A DNA stretch of 64,000 nucleotides, from the NCBI GenBank assembly GCA_016858145.1, contig JAEHOE010000007.1, forward strand, positions 1,054,001 through 1,118,000. The letters run 5' to 3'. The translations under genes were made by a program, and so were the position numbers. The notes under the pieces are model-generated. The model made no database searches. It saw only the letters and a program-made list of their open reading frames with translations, and was not told where the DNA came from. Below, piece after piece: positions 12,870 to 26,313 of the stretch. Each line of letters opens with the position of its first letter. The first letter of the stretch is position 1. The stretch comes from Edaphochlamys debaryana (lineage: Eukaryota; Chlorophyta; Chlorophyceae; Chlamydomonadales).

Positions 12870-15800
12870 CGCGGCGGCGCCGTCGGGCCCCAGGCCCTCC
12901 CGCATGGCGCCCAGCGACGCCGCCGTCTCGGCGATGGCCTGTGCCAGGGCAGCCTTGTGCTGACGCAGCTCCCCCATGAGGGCCTCCACTCCGCCGATCA
13001 GGGCAGCGGTGTCTGCCTTGCTCTGCACACGCAAAGGACGAGGCAGGGGTTTAGCCGCTCAGATAGTTGCAGCCTCGGGGCGCGCAGGAACACCAGGCGC
13101 ATGTGCTGCAGACGAAGCTGAAGAGTCACCCGTCAAGACCCCAACACGCGGCCCTCTCACCTTGGCCATACGCTCCTCGAACGACGCCGACAGCGACCCC
13201 ACCCGCGCCTTCTGCTTCTGCAGCTCCATCACCACCCCCATGCGCTCCGACCGCCACTCGGCCTCCGCGCCCGACTCCGCCGCCGCCGCCGCCACCTGCG
13301 CCTTGACCGCCTCCACCGCCGCCGCCAGCGCCGCCACGTCACGGCCCAGCCCCATTACGTAAGAGCGCTGACCGGTGGTTTTGGCGTCAACCGCCGCGTC
13401 GACGGCGGCCGCGAGGCCGTTGGGCAGCGGGGCGGAGTCGGAGGGGTGATTGGCGAGAGCGTCGGTGGCGACGTGTGGCGTCTCGGTGGGGGTGGTTGCG
13501 GGCAGGCTGGAGCTGTGCTGGCGGCGGTTGGTGTCGGCGGCGGCTTGCTCGAGTCGGGCGTGGAGGTGGGTGATGACGTCAGCAAGGAGGAGCACGGGGC
13601 TTTGGGATGGCTCCCCAGGCGCGAGAGGTGCACCCGCAGGGGCCGTTGGGTTCGAGGGTACGGCAACGTCGGGTGCCGTACCGGCCGTCGGGTTTGCGGC
13701 TGTCGTGGGTGCACCGGCAGCAGCCGTGGCGGCGGCGGCGGCGGCGGAGAGTGACGGCTCGGCCATGAGCGCACCGCCGTACAGTCCGTTCCGTACCGCC
13801 GCCAGCAGCGGCGCCGGCAGGCGGCGCAGCAGCTCCGCCGCCTCAGCCTCCGCCGCTGCGGCGCGAGCCGCCGCTGCCGCCCGTTCCGCCTCCAGCGCCT
13901 CCACCCTCCGCCGTAGGTCAGCCACAGGGTCCAACGGCGCCGCCGGCCCCTCCACTGCACCCGCCCGCGGCGACCGGGCCGCTGCCGCCTCACCGCTGGC
14001 GCTCGCCCCTGGCGAGCCCGCCTGGCCCATCTGGGCTTGGCCTCCGCCACCGCCGCCGCCAGTGCTGACAGCGCGGCCGCCAGTGCTGACAGCGCCGCCG
14101 CCAAGGGAACTGGCAACGGACGCATCGCCATAGCGCGGCGCGTGCGGGTGAGAGTGCGCGTGAGCGTTGGCCTTCCACACCGCGGCTGCCGCTCCGACCA
14201 TCGCCACCGCCGTTGCCGCGGCGTCCTCCTCCTGGTGCTGGGAGCGGCGGCGGTCGGCGCTGCTGCTGCCGCTGGCCGCCCCCGTGTCCGTTTGGTTGCG
14301 TTCGTCGTTGAAGGAGACGTTGGAGAGTCGATGCTGGAGGGAGCCCGAGCGGTGCGACCGCGGGCTGCCCAGCGGCGGCATGCCGCCGTGCTGCGACGCG
14401 CCGCCGCCGTGCTGTGATGCACCGCCGTGCTGCGACGCGCCGTGCTGTGCTGCGCTCCCCGACTGTGAGCCTCTGCCCCGCATGCCAGACAGCGGCAGCG
14501 GCGGCACGGGCGGCGGCGAGAAGGTCGCGGACTGCACACCCGAGCTGTGCTCCGGCTGGGGTGGCGACGGCGGGGACGGAGGCGGCGGCTGCGGCAGCGG
14601 GGTCCAGACCGGAGCTTCGGGTCCGTCCTGCACGGGCGCGGTCGCCGTACACGCGATCACGTGCTCCAGGCCGTGTTGCTCGTCCAGCCAACCGTGGAAG
14701 GGGAAGGAGTAGTGCGTGGCGGTGGTGCGCGAGGTGACCACCAGCGAGGCGAGGTGCCAGCGGGGGTGGTCCCCGGCGCCGTCGGAGCGGAGGCGCAGGG
14801 CCTCGGGTGCGCCAATGTCCAGTCCACGCACCACATAGGTGCAGGCCTGCGAACAAGAGGCGCGGGGAAGGGGGGAAGGGGTAGTTGTGGTCAGAGCCTC
14901 CGTGCCGCAAAGGGAGAGGTTCGCACCCTCCGTCCTGCCCTCCTTGTAACCAGGCTGGCTGAGCGGCCCGCCGCTTGGCCCTCGACGAACTGCCTCCCTT
15001 CTCCACCACCTTCCCTATGCAAGCCCCGCCCAAGCCCCGCCCAAGCCCCACACATGACCCGCCAGAGCCCACCACACGCACCTGACCCCGCTGCAGCCCC
15101 GTGCCGCTCCGAGGCACGAGCCCCATCTCCCCCGTGCGCCCATCCTCCCCCAGCAGCTCCAGGGACAGACCCACGGAGGAGCCCGAGGCCGGCACGTCCG
15201 ACGTGCGTGCCACCACCGCATACTCCGTGAAGCGGGGCGACTCGGCACCCGACCACAGCGCCCCCGGAGCCGCGCCCGGTACCACGCTGGCACGGGAAGT
15301 TCCGCTACGCCCCGTCAGGGCGCTGAGGTGGGAAGCCGCGTCAGAGGGTGCAGCGCCAGGGCCGGAAGCGGGTGGCGGAAGGGGTAGGGAGTAGGGCGGC
15401 AGGCCCGGGTTGGAGGCGGAGGGCGCGGTGGAGGGCGCGTAGGAGGGGTGGGCAGCGAAGGAGCTCGGGGCGGGGCTGGAGGTTTCTGAGAAGGCGGTCC
15501 AAGTGGTGACGGAGAGCGCAGGACTGGCGTCCGGCGACGCGGCGGCAGCGGAGTCGGACCCCGCCGAGGGGTTGTACGACCATCCGGCGGCGCTGCCGTA
15601 CCCGCCGCCGCTGACTAACATGGGCGTGGCGAGGTCCTCCCGCAGGGGCTCGTCAGGGCCTCGCTCGGGCAGCAGCTGTCGGAAGGTGAAGGTCTCCCGC
15701 CGGGCGTTCTCGTTGCCCGCCGGCGCCGGGCCGGCCCCGCCCGTCCACGCCGCGTCGTCCCTCTCGATTAGGCCCAGCGTGCCGGAAGACCAGGCCGCCC

Positions 15801-18800
15801 CGTGCTCCCCGACTGCCCCACCAACTCCCGGCCCAGATCCAGATCCAGATCCAGATCCGTGCCTGCCGTACACGCCGCCCGGGACGCCGCTTCCGCTGAT
15901 CGTAGCCGCAACCGCAGGCGCCAAGGGCGCATGTCCCAGCAGCTGCGCCACCTGAGATTGTACGGCTGACAGTAGATCCATGACCGCCTGGCCCTGGCGC
16001 TCCAGGCCGCTGAGGCGCCCCTCCACCTCCCGCCGCAACTCCGCCGCCAGCTGCTGGCGGAGCGGCGCGGCAGGGTCGGCGGGGTCGGCGGCGGCGGCAG
16101 CGGCGAGGTCGGCGGCGGCGGAGGGGTCGGCGGAGGCGGAGGGCGAGGTGGAGGGCGAGGTTGGGGACCAGATGGGGGCGCCAGGGTCGCTGCCGGTGAG
16201 GTCGTGTGGGGTGCCGCCGTCGTTGTCATCGGCGGGGGAGGCGTGGGGGTCGGAGGCGGCACCACGGGGGTGGTCGAGGGAGTCGTGCTCTGGTTGATGG
16301 CCGCCGGCTTCGAAGGCTGCGTCCGCGCCTGGGGCCCACTCCGCCGGCTCGGGCGCCAGAGCTCCATCCAGGGAGTGGCCCTGCGGCTCCAGAGCCTCAT
16401 CATCTTCTTCTTCCTGCGCGTCCGCTGCACCGCGGTCCGCTCCTGAACCAGCAGCTCCAGATGTGTCCGCCTCCGCCTCTGCCTCTGCCTCTGCCTGCGC
16501 CGTCGCTTCTGTATGGCTGGGCCGGGCAGGGTCTTGCTCGCCATCGCCCTCGGCTTGGCCTGCTGCGCCAACCCCTTCCGACCCCGCTCCTAGTTCGTCT
16601 GCTGCAGGGCCCGCCGCCTGTGCCGCGGCCCTTGCCAGAGAGTCCTCTGGGGGTAGCGGCACCGGCTCGTCCTCTGCTCCCGCCTCCGCCGCCGCCTGCT
16701 CCGCCGCCAGCTCCGCCTCCACCGCCTCCACCTCCGCCGCCTCCACCTCCGCCGCCGCGGCCTCTGCCGCTTCGTCCAGCTCCGCCGCGGCCGCCGCCTC
16801 CACCTCGCCTTCCGCCGCCGCCTCGCTTTCCGCTGCCGCCGCCACCTCCGTCTTGGCCGCCGCCGCCGCCGCCGAGCTCGCTCTCGAGCTGGTGCCCGTT
16901 CGGCTACCACCCACTCCGCTGCCCGACGCCCGCGCCGCCGCCGAAGCCGCCGTCGCCGCGGAAGACGAAGCGGCGCGGACGCTCGCGCGCCGAGCGCTGT
17001 CCTGGTACGGGCTCTCCTCAGCCGCCGCCGCCGCCGCCTTGCCCGACCCCGCCCGGCCGCCCCTAACCGACCCGCCACCCCCGCTCACGCTCGCCGCCGG
17101 CCTGGCTGTAGCCGCCGCCGCCGCCGCCGCCACTGGCTCGCCGACAACCCATCCTCCCACCACCGCGCCACCCGTCAGCAGATTCCGCTCCCGAGGCGAC
17201 CGCCCGCTCCCGGCCGCTCCCAGTCCGCCTCCGACGGACGACAGCGGCGTGGTCCGGCCCGACGGCCCAGCGGACATGGGCCGACTGGTGCAGGGCGACA
17301 GGACGGCCATACCGGCGCTCCGTGGCCTCAGCCGCGTCGCCTCCGTGCCCGTGCCTACGGTGGACGAAGAGGGAGGGCCGCTGGCGCCACTGGCCCAGGC
17401 GCCGCCGGTCCAGCCGGCGGCAGAGCCGGGGGGCGTCCGGCGCACCGCCCAGGGCTGGCCGGCGCTGGCGATGGAGGGCGGTGGGGAGGGGGTGGCCGAA
17501 ATGCCGCCGCCGTGTGTTGACGGCGCGCCGGATATGGACCCAGTCGCTGAGACGAAGCCGCCGTGCGTGGAGCTGGCGGGTGCGTCGGGTGAGGGGCCGT
17601 TACCGGCGGAGGCTGCTGCCGTTGGTACGGCAGGTACGGCGGCGTCCTGCTGGCTGGCGTAGTGCTGCGCGGCGGCCTGCCGTACGAACTGGGAGTACTC
17701 GTACTGCCGCGGGTCCGACACGGCCACGGCCAGCTCCTCGAACGACAGGAACGGAAAGTCCCACTTGCCGTACATGTTGAGCGGCTGCTCGTTGTACTGC
17801 GGCAGTACAGTACAGTCCGGGCAGTTCATGGCTTCACCACTAAGCAGTGGCCTGTCCCGCAGGACACAGCCTGTCTTCCAACCCAACCCAACCCCAACAC
17901 CAGCACAGACCAAAGACCCCAAGCCCCACCAAAAACCCCAGCTGCCCTAGCCCCGCGCATGTGATCCTCCCCCACCCACGTGCTCCATCCCAGTTTCATC
18001 CCGTTTTGCCGTACTCACGTGCAGCAGGCGGTACGTGCTGGGCGTGGGCCGTAGCTCCGGGAGCATGTGCTGCAGCCCCAGGGCCGCCACGCCCACAAAC
18101 ACCTCGGCGCGCAGCTGCCCCGACAGCACCGCCAGAGCGCGAAGGAACTGTGTGGGCGGAGGAGTCCGTGAGGTGGGGCAGAGGTGACTGGACTGTGGCA
18201 CGAAGCAAATCGAGGCGCCCATCCGCGCACTCCCGTTGCGAGGAGCGTCGGCGTCCAACCGAGCCCTCCTGCTCCCTAACCTTCATGCCCAGCCTTCCTC
18301 CCGCTCTGGTCCCCAGCGTACCTGGCATCCCCCCCTGGTACCCCCCCCCCCGTACACCCCGCTTGCAACCCCCCCTGGCAAGCCCCAGGGCCGCCCACCT
18401 GGCCGAAGCGCATGTGCTCCGAGGTGCCCCCCGCGCAAAGCCCGCCGCAACCCGTCCAGACGCGGTCCAGCACGACCTGGTCCAGCGGGCCTGCGCCGGA
18501 GCGTGCCGGGGGTGGTGGCAGGGTCGGGCGTGGGTACGGGGAGGAGCGGGGAAGGACAGCGGCTTGGGCAGGGCGGGCAAAGGAGCCCCTACCAGCACCG
18601 AGAGCGGGCGCCCCCCCCCCCCCCCGCCCTCCGGCGCCAACCTTCCGGCTGCCGCCACGCGCGCGCCCAGCCTTCCCATCCCAGGCTGCTCGCCACCGCC
18701 AGCCGCTCTCCCCAGCCCTCATTCCTTCTCAGACCCCTTCTCCCCAGGCCCCCTGCTCCCCACCGTGCGGCTGAAGAAATCCCGCGTCACGGCACAGCCG

Positions 18801-19936
18801 CACGAACGCCTCCGCCCGCATGCGCGGCTGCGGCTCTCCCGGCGCCAGGCGACAGCGGCACTCGGCTCCCCCGGGGTGCGGCAGGGAGGCCTGGGGGGTG
18901 GGCAGCGGAGGTGTGGAGAGGGCGTGGTGTGGGCGAAGCGGCGTAGGGAGGGGGGGTTGGTGTCGCCGTGGGAGGGGGGGGGGGCGGGCGGCTGGCAGCA
19001 GGCAAAGGGCAACCAGAGCCAGAGCGTGGGCTGAGAACAGGGTCGGGGGCCCCAAGCATGGGGCCTTGGTCCTCTTTGGCGGGGGCTCGTGCGCTTGCCT
19101 GGCTGTAGGCGATGTAGGCGTGGTAGAGGGCGCCCGACAGGTCAGGGACTGCGGGCGGCAGAGGGCGACGGGTAGGAGGGTGGCGGCTTGACGTGATTTT
19201 AGGTGGTCACCTCGTCCCAGCCCCAGCCCCAGAGCCACACCCTTCGCCCTCCCCCACCTCCCCCAGCTTCCCCACCTACCCCACCTACCAGCCCCACTCC
19301 CCTTTTCCCCCTCTGCCCCCCTCCCCTCTCCCCTACTCCCCCTCTCCCCCCTCCCCACCCTTGAGGGCCGGCAGCGCCTCCAGCGCCAGGTGGCCGTGCA
19401 GCACCGCCATGGTCCGCACGCAGGCGGAGAACTCGGTGGCCGACATGCCCGTCAGCGCCAGGGAGGGGCCCTTGAGCTCCAGCGACAGCAGCCGACCGAT
19501 GTCGGCGTCCTCCAGGCCCAGCAGGGCGCCCACGGAGGAGAGGGCGACCAGGATCTGGGTGGAAAGGGGCAGGGTGGCGAGGGGGCAGGGTGGCGAGGGG
19601 GGAGGGGGGGTTGTGGAAGGGCGCGGGGGGCAGGAAGGGGGCTCTGGGGAACTGCACGCCCGCGTCTGGCACCACCCTGCCAGGCACCTGGCTGCTGTGG
19701 AGCTGGGGCCGATCCTCCGACTGAAGGTACGCGAACGTCTCCTCGGCATTCTGCTGAATGGCGTACACCACTGCCGCGTTGGGGAGAACCTGCGCAGGGA
19801 GCGCAAGCACGTGCGGCTTCAGGGCTTGGAGTGCCCGATTGCGAGTGAGGAAATTGATGATGAGGTCCCAAGCTTGTGGAAAGATAGGCACCGGAGCGAC
19901 CTCGCGGGCGCCGGGGGGCGTGTCAGTTACGGCCAC
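11628..19936 (-). CDS. PLAT-domain protein with p25-alpha-like region and coiled coils, about 2,141 aa
   Basis: The function is unknown; PLAT/LH2 domains are beta-sandwiches that bind lipid or protein partners. The model has ten exons from Met at 19936. Residues 1-165 are helical and unassigned. Residues about 166-230 resemble the p25-alpha (TPPP) EF-hand-like fold: FVRLCRDAGF, then LDQVVLDRVW, then MRFGQFLRALAVL. Residues 261-1110 are Ala/Ser/Gly/Glu low complexity. The PLAT domain spans about 1113-1240, with LLGEDGRTGEMGLV and ERGQ-like LQRGQ at the end of one exon, then RLRSDGAGDHPRWHLASLVV and FPFHGWLD in the next (junction at 15082/14846). The C-terminus is predicted coiled coil and ends with a short exon at 11708-11628. 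The intron after residue 165 starts with GC (19098-19097). The large middle exon is plausible but could hide an unrecognised intron. Confidence 0.78.
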
Positions 19937-22553
19937 CTGGGGCCCCTCAGGCCGCGCGACCCGGCCGTGCTCGCGCTTCCCCTCTCACCTTCGTCGCTGC
20001 ACGCCTTACCCCACGCGCGTCTGCCCGACGCCGCGAGGAGGACGTGCTGCGCAGCATTCCGCCTTACACCCCGCGCAGCATGCGCCACGAGGCCGCTCGC
20101 CGAGGATTGTTCATGACTAGCAATCTGCTGCAATCTAGCTTTATGTGGTGGCGCTGTGTTGTGATAAGAGCTCAGCGCTTGTGGGAAATGCTGTTTAGCA
20201 TCGAAGTTCCTTTTACTACGCGAGTTCCGCGTTCATAGTCGGTTTAAGTCATGCACTGTATAAGTTTCAAGCGAGCGGCGACTCAGTCACTCAGACGCGT
20301 GGCCCCTTACGAGTGTTGATGCACGAAACCGCGGCCCCAGCCCACCCCACCCCCACCCCCTCACCTGTCAATCACTAGCTTCTGTAAATCAACCATCGAG
20401 CATCGAGGGATTGCGCGTCCGGTATTGAGTTCTGTGACCCCGGGGTCGCCGATGGTGCCTTCCCCCAGCGTCGGCATGCGTTCCCCAACGTCTGCTGCAT
20501 TGTGTACTACGCGGGGGCTATGCCCGCCTCCTCAGCGTCTGCTGTGTGTCCCTGGCGCGTGAGGGCAGGGAATGCACGCTACACATTCCTAGCGTGGAGG
20601 CCGGGCATTTAGGAGCGAGCCGTCAAGCTCGTCTGGGTGACCTTTGCTGCCTGGCAATCCACCTCACTTTCCTGGAGCTCCGCACATCTTGTGCAGCAGT
20701 AGTGCGTGATGTGCTGCTGTTGGTGAGATTTGAAGCTTCTGGCAATTTCCCAGAAGCAGGAGCCACCCCGAGCCTGCAAGAGGACCCCTCCTGCCGTCCT
20801 CTTGCACTGAGTATGAGGACACAGCACAGGAGCGCGCTACTTTACATCTTTCATGCATGGCTACACTCGTCCCAATCGTAATGGCAATATAAGAATGCTA
20901 AAAGCGCCACTGACCGTACTCCAACGGCGCCCACAGTTATGACTTCGACCCCACGCAGCGTCTGTCTCCACACCACCATTGCACACGCAACTGCTGGCCG
21001 GCCCACCAGGTCAGGTCGGGTGGCCAGCTAACGGGTGACATGTGACAACACGCGGCGTAGGCTCTTCACCTCTCTGCTCTCTCAAGGTCACAACGAACGC
21101 AAGTCCACAAGCTGCACTACCTTTTCGCGCAAACACCTGAGCCGGCAGAGCCTGGGCGCATGGCAGGGCGCTGCCTCCAATCCAGTACCCGTCCTGCGCC
21201 TTCCCGCGGCCGCACCCAGGTCCGATGCAAATAGACTGTTTCGCAGGTCAACTATAAAGCGCCAGCGCCACCGTAATGTATCGATAGTCTCAGAACACCG
21301 CTGCTGCTTGCACCCAAGGCAAGTATCCACCCCCACTGGGCTTTCGGGAGGCTCAATCACAACCAGGAGACGGTCGCAAAGCACAACGCAAAACACAAGC
21401 CAGGGTCTGCACGCGTACGCCTGATGAGCACAGGCCTCGTCCGGCCATTTATGACACGCATGTGACCTATGTTGCCAATCACGTGTATACCGGAGGACTC
21501 AGCATAAGGGAGCCGGATCCCCACGGCATGCCAAAGTAGATGTCAACGCGCAGCTGCGCAGGCACAGTTACGCTTCCCGCTGCCCTTACTGCAAGTGTCG
21601 CTTCACTACCGGTATAGCCCTCAGCACACATACTCCGCACACACGGTCCCGCTGGCGAAGTGCTTTATGCCGGGCGTTTGCACCAACATACAAGCCTCAG
21701 ACACGCGCAATGTAACCCTCTCGCTCAGGACGTGCAGACGCTTCCACGGAGAAAGTATCCGGATGCATGCATGGGGGGATGAGGAGGATGTGAATGCTGT
21801 CAATCCATCATCGGGGATCTAGGAGAGGGGTCTAGGGGCCAAGCCTCTGCGTCGGGATCCCGCGCAGGACACGGCCAAAAGCTCAAACGCCCACACACAC
21901 AGCATAAAGGAGAAGGCAGGAGCCGTCAGTACTCATGGGAATGCTTACGCCCTGCCCCTACAAACGCACAGTGCGGCACGAGGGAGCACTCTGGAGGAAA
22001 GAGCCCAAATACTGGACAGTTTCCCGGGTCACCCACTGCCGCGCGCCCAAGAAACGGCACGCAACTACTGCAACCCGGTCCACATCAACTGATCACTCAG
22101 GTTGATATATGGCTTCACGGGCATTTATGTCTGACCTTGACGGCGCGCAAGGCGATGGGACTCAATGACAGCACGATTGATGAGACAAACAACAGGCCAG
22201 CAAGGCAAGCGGCTGAAGCAAGCGCCTTGTAGAGTGCGGTAACCAGACGCGCGGAGTGCCGCTATCCCGCGTACAACGCACGTAGCCCGGACACGGGGAC
22301 ACGTTGATGCTTCGACCCCCGCGTACAGACATCAGAGTGTCAAACTCGCAACTCGTTCATTGGTAGTCCCCAGCACTCGCTAGCATATCAGCCCCCTGCC
22401 AACCTCGGGGCTGTAACACTCTATTGATATGCACCTGCGATTCGCAAGAACTTTCCTCGTTATAATCTTCCTTGCGACGATGGATAAATCTCAGTCCGCC
22501 CGGCTTGCGTGGTGGCTTGGGAAACCCAACGTCTTTTGCACGCAAACGCCACC
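19937..22553. other. 2.6 kb intergenic region, no gene recognised
   Basis: The region lies between the start of the PLAT gene and the end of the CDKL-like kinase gene, both on the minus strand. Open frames are short and scattered, with no recognisable domain, signal peptide or consistent exon chain. The base composition is visibly more balanced than in neighbouring exons, which fits noncoding DNA. It presumably includes the PLAT gene promoter/5' UTR near 19940-20200 and the kinase 3' UTR near 22553. Confidence 0.6.
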
Positions 22554-25500
22554 CTAGCAGCCGCCAGTAAGGCTTCCGGCGACCAGCCCACGTCCGCCGC
22601 TGGCCGGCGCAGTGTAGCAACACTCGCCGTCCTCCCCAGACGGCAGCTCCGCCTCATCCTCGGCATCAGACGCCGCCGATGCCTCCACCGGCGCCACACA
22701 CGAAAGCAGCCAAGAGCGCACCACGCCAGCCAGGCCCCGCCGCCGATGCGGCTGTGAGGCTGCGCCCGGGCCCGAAGCCCGGGCCTTGCGGGAACCCGCG
22801 CGCGGGGGCGGGTGCCGTCCCGCCGCGGCTGCGTTCGCGACTGCGGCGGCGGCAGTGGCTCCCGATGCACCCGAGGCGCACACCAACCGGTGCCGCGGCC
22901 CGGCCGGCGCTCCCACCGTGCTGCTCGGGCGGCCGCTGCCGGTGTCGCCGCCACAGGGCCCCATCACACCGTCTTCGGTCGGTTGGCGGCTGCCCAGCCC
23001 GCCTGACAGCACCGTCGGGCCAGACGTCAGCATGGCGCCTACGCGACTCACTCCAGCGGAAAGCGTGCGGCTGCCACCTGTGCCGACGCAACCATTCAGC
23101 ATGCCGTTGCCGGTGCCGAGCGAGCTGCTGCCGTTCCGGAACGTCATTGTGCCGTACCGGTCGGCGAACATGAGGCTGGTCGCCGTACTCATGCCGCGCG
23201 TGCCGTACGAGCTGCCGCACGTGTTGTCGCTCATGAGCTCGACGCCGCTCCACTGCGTCGTACAGCAGTGCTGTACGTTCGTACAGGTGCTCGCCAGGGA
23301 TGCGGTCGGCGGCCTGCGGTTCGGGATCATGGTCGCCAGGCTTTGCGCCTGGGACCTGGTCCTGTTGGAGACCGTGGCGCTCGAAGGGTTTGCGCCGGCG
23401 GCAGCGGAGGCGTTGGCAGAGGCGGCGGTTCCAACCGGCTGGCCCGGACCGGCGTCGAGGCTCCGGTGGCGGCGGGGCCCTCCGCGGCCATGCATCACGG
23501 CCTCATGTGAGGGCCCAGGAAGCAGAACGTCGGGGGCCTGAGCCCCTGGCTGATCCACCTGCAGGGAGAAGCGGGCCAGGCTGCCGACGGGGATCAGCCC
23601 GGCAGCATGGTCGTTGTCGGCCGTGCTGGCGGTGGCATAGCTGCTCGCTTCCGCCGCCTTGACCGCCACCGTCGTTGCCGCCGCCAGCTGCCCCGGCGAG
23701 GCCAGCTCGCATGCTGCCACTGTCTCGCAGTGGGGCGCCGTCGCCCCCAGCGGTAGCGGTAGAGACTCAGACGCGTGCGATGAAGCGGTGGCGTACTGAC
23801 TGACGGCTCCGTTGGAGGAAAGCGGCCCCACGTCGACGGCCCCTAAGGCTGTCGGTTGGCCGACGGGCATTGAGGCGACCGCCGCCACGGGCCGCACGGC
23901 TCCCACGCCTGCGCTCAGGCTTCCCGTTGCCGCTCGCGTTGCGCTAGCGATGGTCGCCGATGAAGGTGCTGACGTGTTCCCCGGGACGCTCAAGAGCAGG
24001 TGCTCGAGGTCCGTGCCGGCGAGGAGCGAGGGAACGTCCCAAAAGTACGGGAGCGCGAGGAGCTGTACGGCAGTGGGGCGGGCCATGGGATCCAATGCGA
24101 GGCAGGCTGAGATGAGCTGGGCCAGGGCGGGCTCCGTGTTCTGCGTGCGGCGCATCGAAAAGGGCCAGGAACTTGTCAGAAGGGATAACTAGGACGCGGT
24201 AACCCAGCGTCAGACACGGGGGAGAACCCTGACGAACAAGCAGCTTTCTGGAGGCCTATGCAGGCTAAAGTTGCTTGGACCTACCGGCAACAGCCGAAGC
24301 CGCAGCCCTTTCGAGTCCGCACGCTCGACCTCGGCTACGAAGTCACCGCCGCAGGGGCCGCTGTCCTGCGTGCTGCGCCGCCGCGGCTTGTTTGGCGCGA
24401 GGCACTGCGTAATGAGGTGGAGCTGGTCGATGCTGGTCCGGCCGGGGAAGAGAGGGCGACCCGCGGCCAGTTCTGCGATGGTGCAGCCGTACGCCCATAT
24501 GTCCACAGGGGAGCCGTACGGTTCGCCAACCAGCACCTGTGCGGTGGAAAGGAAGGGTCGGGGCAAGGTTGGACTCTAGCTCTTTCGGGGTAAGGACCGG
24601 CCGGGATGTGGCGGGGTTTGAGGCAGCAAGTACCCTGGCTAGTACCGAATGGGCGCACCTCGGGGGCACGGTAATGGCGGGTGATGACGTAGCTCGTGTG
24701 TCGGTCGCCGACCTGCGCTCGACTGCTGCTGACCAGCTTGGCAGCGCCAAAGTCGCACAGCTTAACCAGCGGCGCGGCCGCGGGCCGGGCAGCGGACGCC
24801 GGCGCCGCGCCGTCGGCGCTTGCGGCGGAGGGCTGGTCGAAGGGCCGCGATATCAGAATGTTGGCGGGCTTGACGTCACGGTGCACGCACTGCAGGCGAG
24901 TTACGGAGGCCAGGCAACAAAGGGAACGGGGTACGCGTGTCGGTAAGAGCGTTGACAGAACCTGCACAATACCGCCACAGACCTCACGACAGCGCCACTA
25001 TATCCGCCGGTTCCGCCGGACCACGGCACCGGCTACGGCCGGAGCGTCGGGCGCGGGAGGGCCCCGGGAGGCGGATAGCTCGGCTCACGTTGCGTTCGTG
25101 GCAGTGGGCGATGGCGCAGAGCACCTGCCACACCACAAGCTTGAGCGCGGGGCCTTGCAGCAGCCTCCCGGGCAGGCGAGGGAGCTCCTGCTCGGCGGGT
25201 TGCGGGGCAGGGGCAAAGGCAGGCAGGGAGGTGTCAGGTGTGCGCGAGTGCGTTGTGAGGAAGGCAGAACGGCCGGTGGGTTGTGTAAGTGGTAGGGTGG
25301 GGGGTGGGGGGTGGAGGGCTGCAAGCTTAAGGGCCTGGGGCGCCGGGCAGGGTCGAGCGGGCGGATGCGGGGGCGCCGAGGGGTGTGACCGGTGCAATGG
25401 GCGCGGCGGCGGGTTGTCCCCACCTTGTGCAGTCCGCCGTGGGCCAGCTCGAAGGCGAGGTAGATGTGGCCTCCGAGGTCGGTGCGGAAGGCGTCCATCA

Positions 25501-26313
25501 GCCGGACCTGGCGGCAGAGGACAGATGGGGCGGAGCGTTGGGACGTGGGACGTGCAGGGGACCCCTGCGGACGTGTGCGCTTCGGCGAGGGTAGACGCCA
25601 GTCGAAAGAGGACCATACCGTACCGCACTTACCACGTTCGGATGCGACAGGGTGCGTAGCACTCGCACCTCCCGCAGCGTCTGGGCTCGTACCTGCGCAC
25701 AAGGAAGGGGGAAGCGGTGTAGCGGGGGCTCAGACGTGTTGAAACGCAATGTCGAGCGACAATGCGTCCACCCTTTCCCAACGGACTGAGCGTCCAGGGA
25801 AACGTGCGCGGTAAAGGAAGGATACCACATTGCCATGCGAACGGTCGCTTTGCGGAGCGTAGTGTTAGGCGGAAGCCTGAACGCGGAGGCCGAGTGCCAA
25901 CGACCCGCGCTCGAGTCGGCAGCTGTTGGAGCGCGCGACTAGTGTGGGTCCGTCGCGGCCATCTTCTGCGCCACCTAGATAGAGTGTGCTCCCTATGCGC
26001 CCAGAACTTGAAGCGGCACCCGGCGCTGCTTCGGCAGCTCAGCCTCGGCGCCGCAGTCCAACCAGAGCAAGACACCCTCTGGGCAGCCCAAACGCCTTGC
26101 CTGCTCATCCGCAGACGCGTGCTTTCCCGCCTTGATGGCGTAGAGCTGCTGCGTAAGCCTGTGTCTGCAGGCAACCAGCACGCCGAAACTTCCCTCGTCT
26201 AGAACCCGCACCAGCTCCAGAGTCCTGCGGTCGAGTGACACGCACAAGCGCCTCAGAGGATGGCAAGCCTGGGCACGCCAGTGCCGCACGACTCACCCCC
26301 AGTCCAAGCTCAT
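22554..26313 (-). CDS. CDKL-like CMGC serine/threonine kinase, about 830 aa
   Basis: This resembles cyclin-dependent-kinase-like (CDKL) enzymes, which phosphorylate Ser/Thr; several control cilium length (Chlamydomonas LF5 is a known CDKL5-type kinase). The start at 26313 gives MSLDWG, split by an intron, then LDEGSFGVLVAC and the ATP-binding Lys in YAIK (residue 37). The next exons read LREVRVLRTLSHPN, then HCHERN joined to CVHRDVKPANIL (catalytic loop). KLCDFGAAK (Mg loop) and a T-S-Y activation loop, TSYVITRHYRAPE, follow. The CDKL-typical VGEPYGSPVDIWAYGCTIAE and FPGRTSIDQLHLI come next. About 44 extra residues follow helix G, then LALDPMARPT, then a 500-residue Ser/Ala/Gly-rich tail. The usual first Gly of the glycine loop is Asp15. 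The second intron has a GC donor (26100-26099). The kinase identity is firm; the subfamily is likely. Confidence 0.87.

Noticed and set aside
16206..17066. Proline-rich and alanine-rich + strand frames opposite the PLAT gene.
   Set aside because: They are shadows of GC-rich Ala/Ser/Glu codons on the minus strand; no family motif.
20546..22623. Small open frames of 60-130 codons in the 2.6 kb spacer.
   Set aside because: Composition is Ser/Arg/Thr-rich and unstructured, no neighbouring exons in phase, and stops are frequent in all frames, so they look random.
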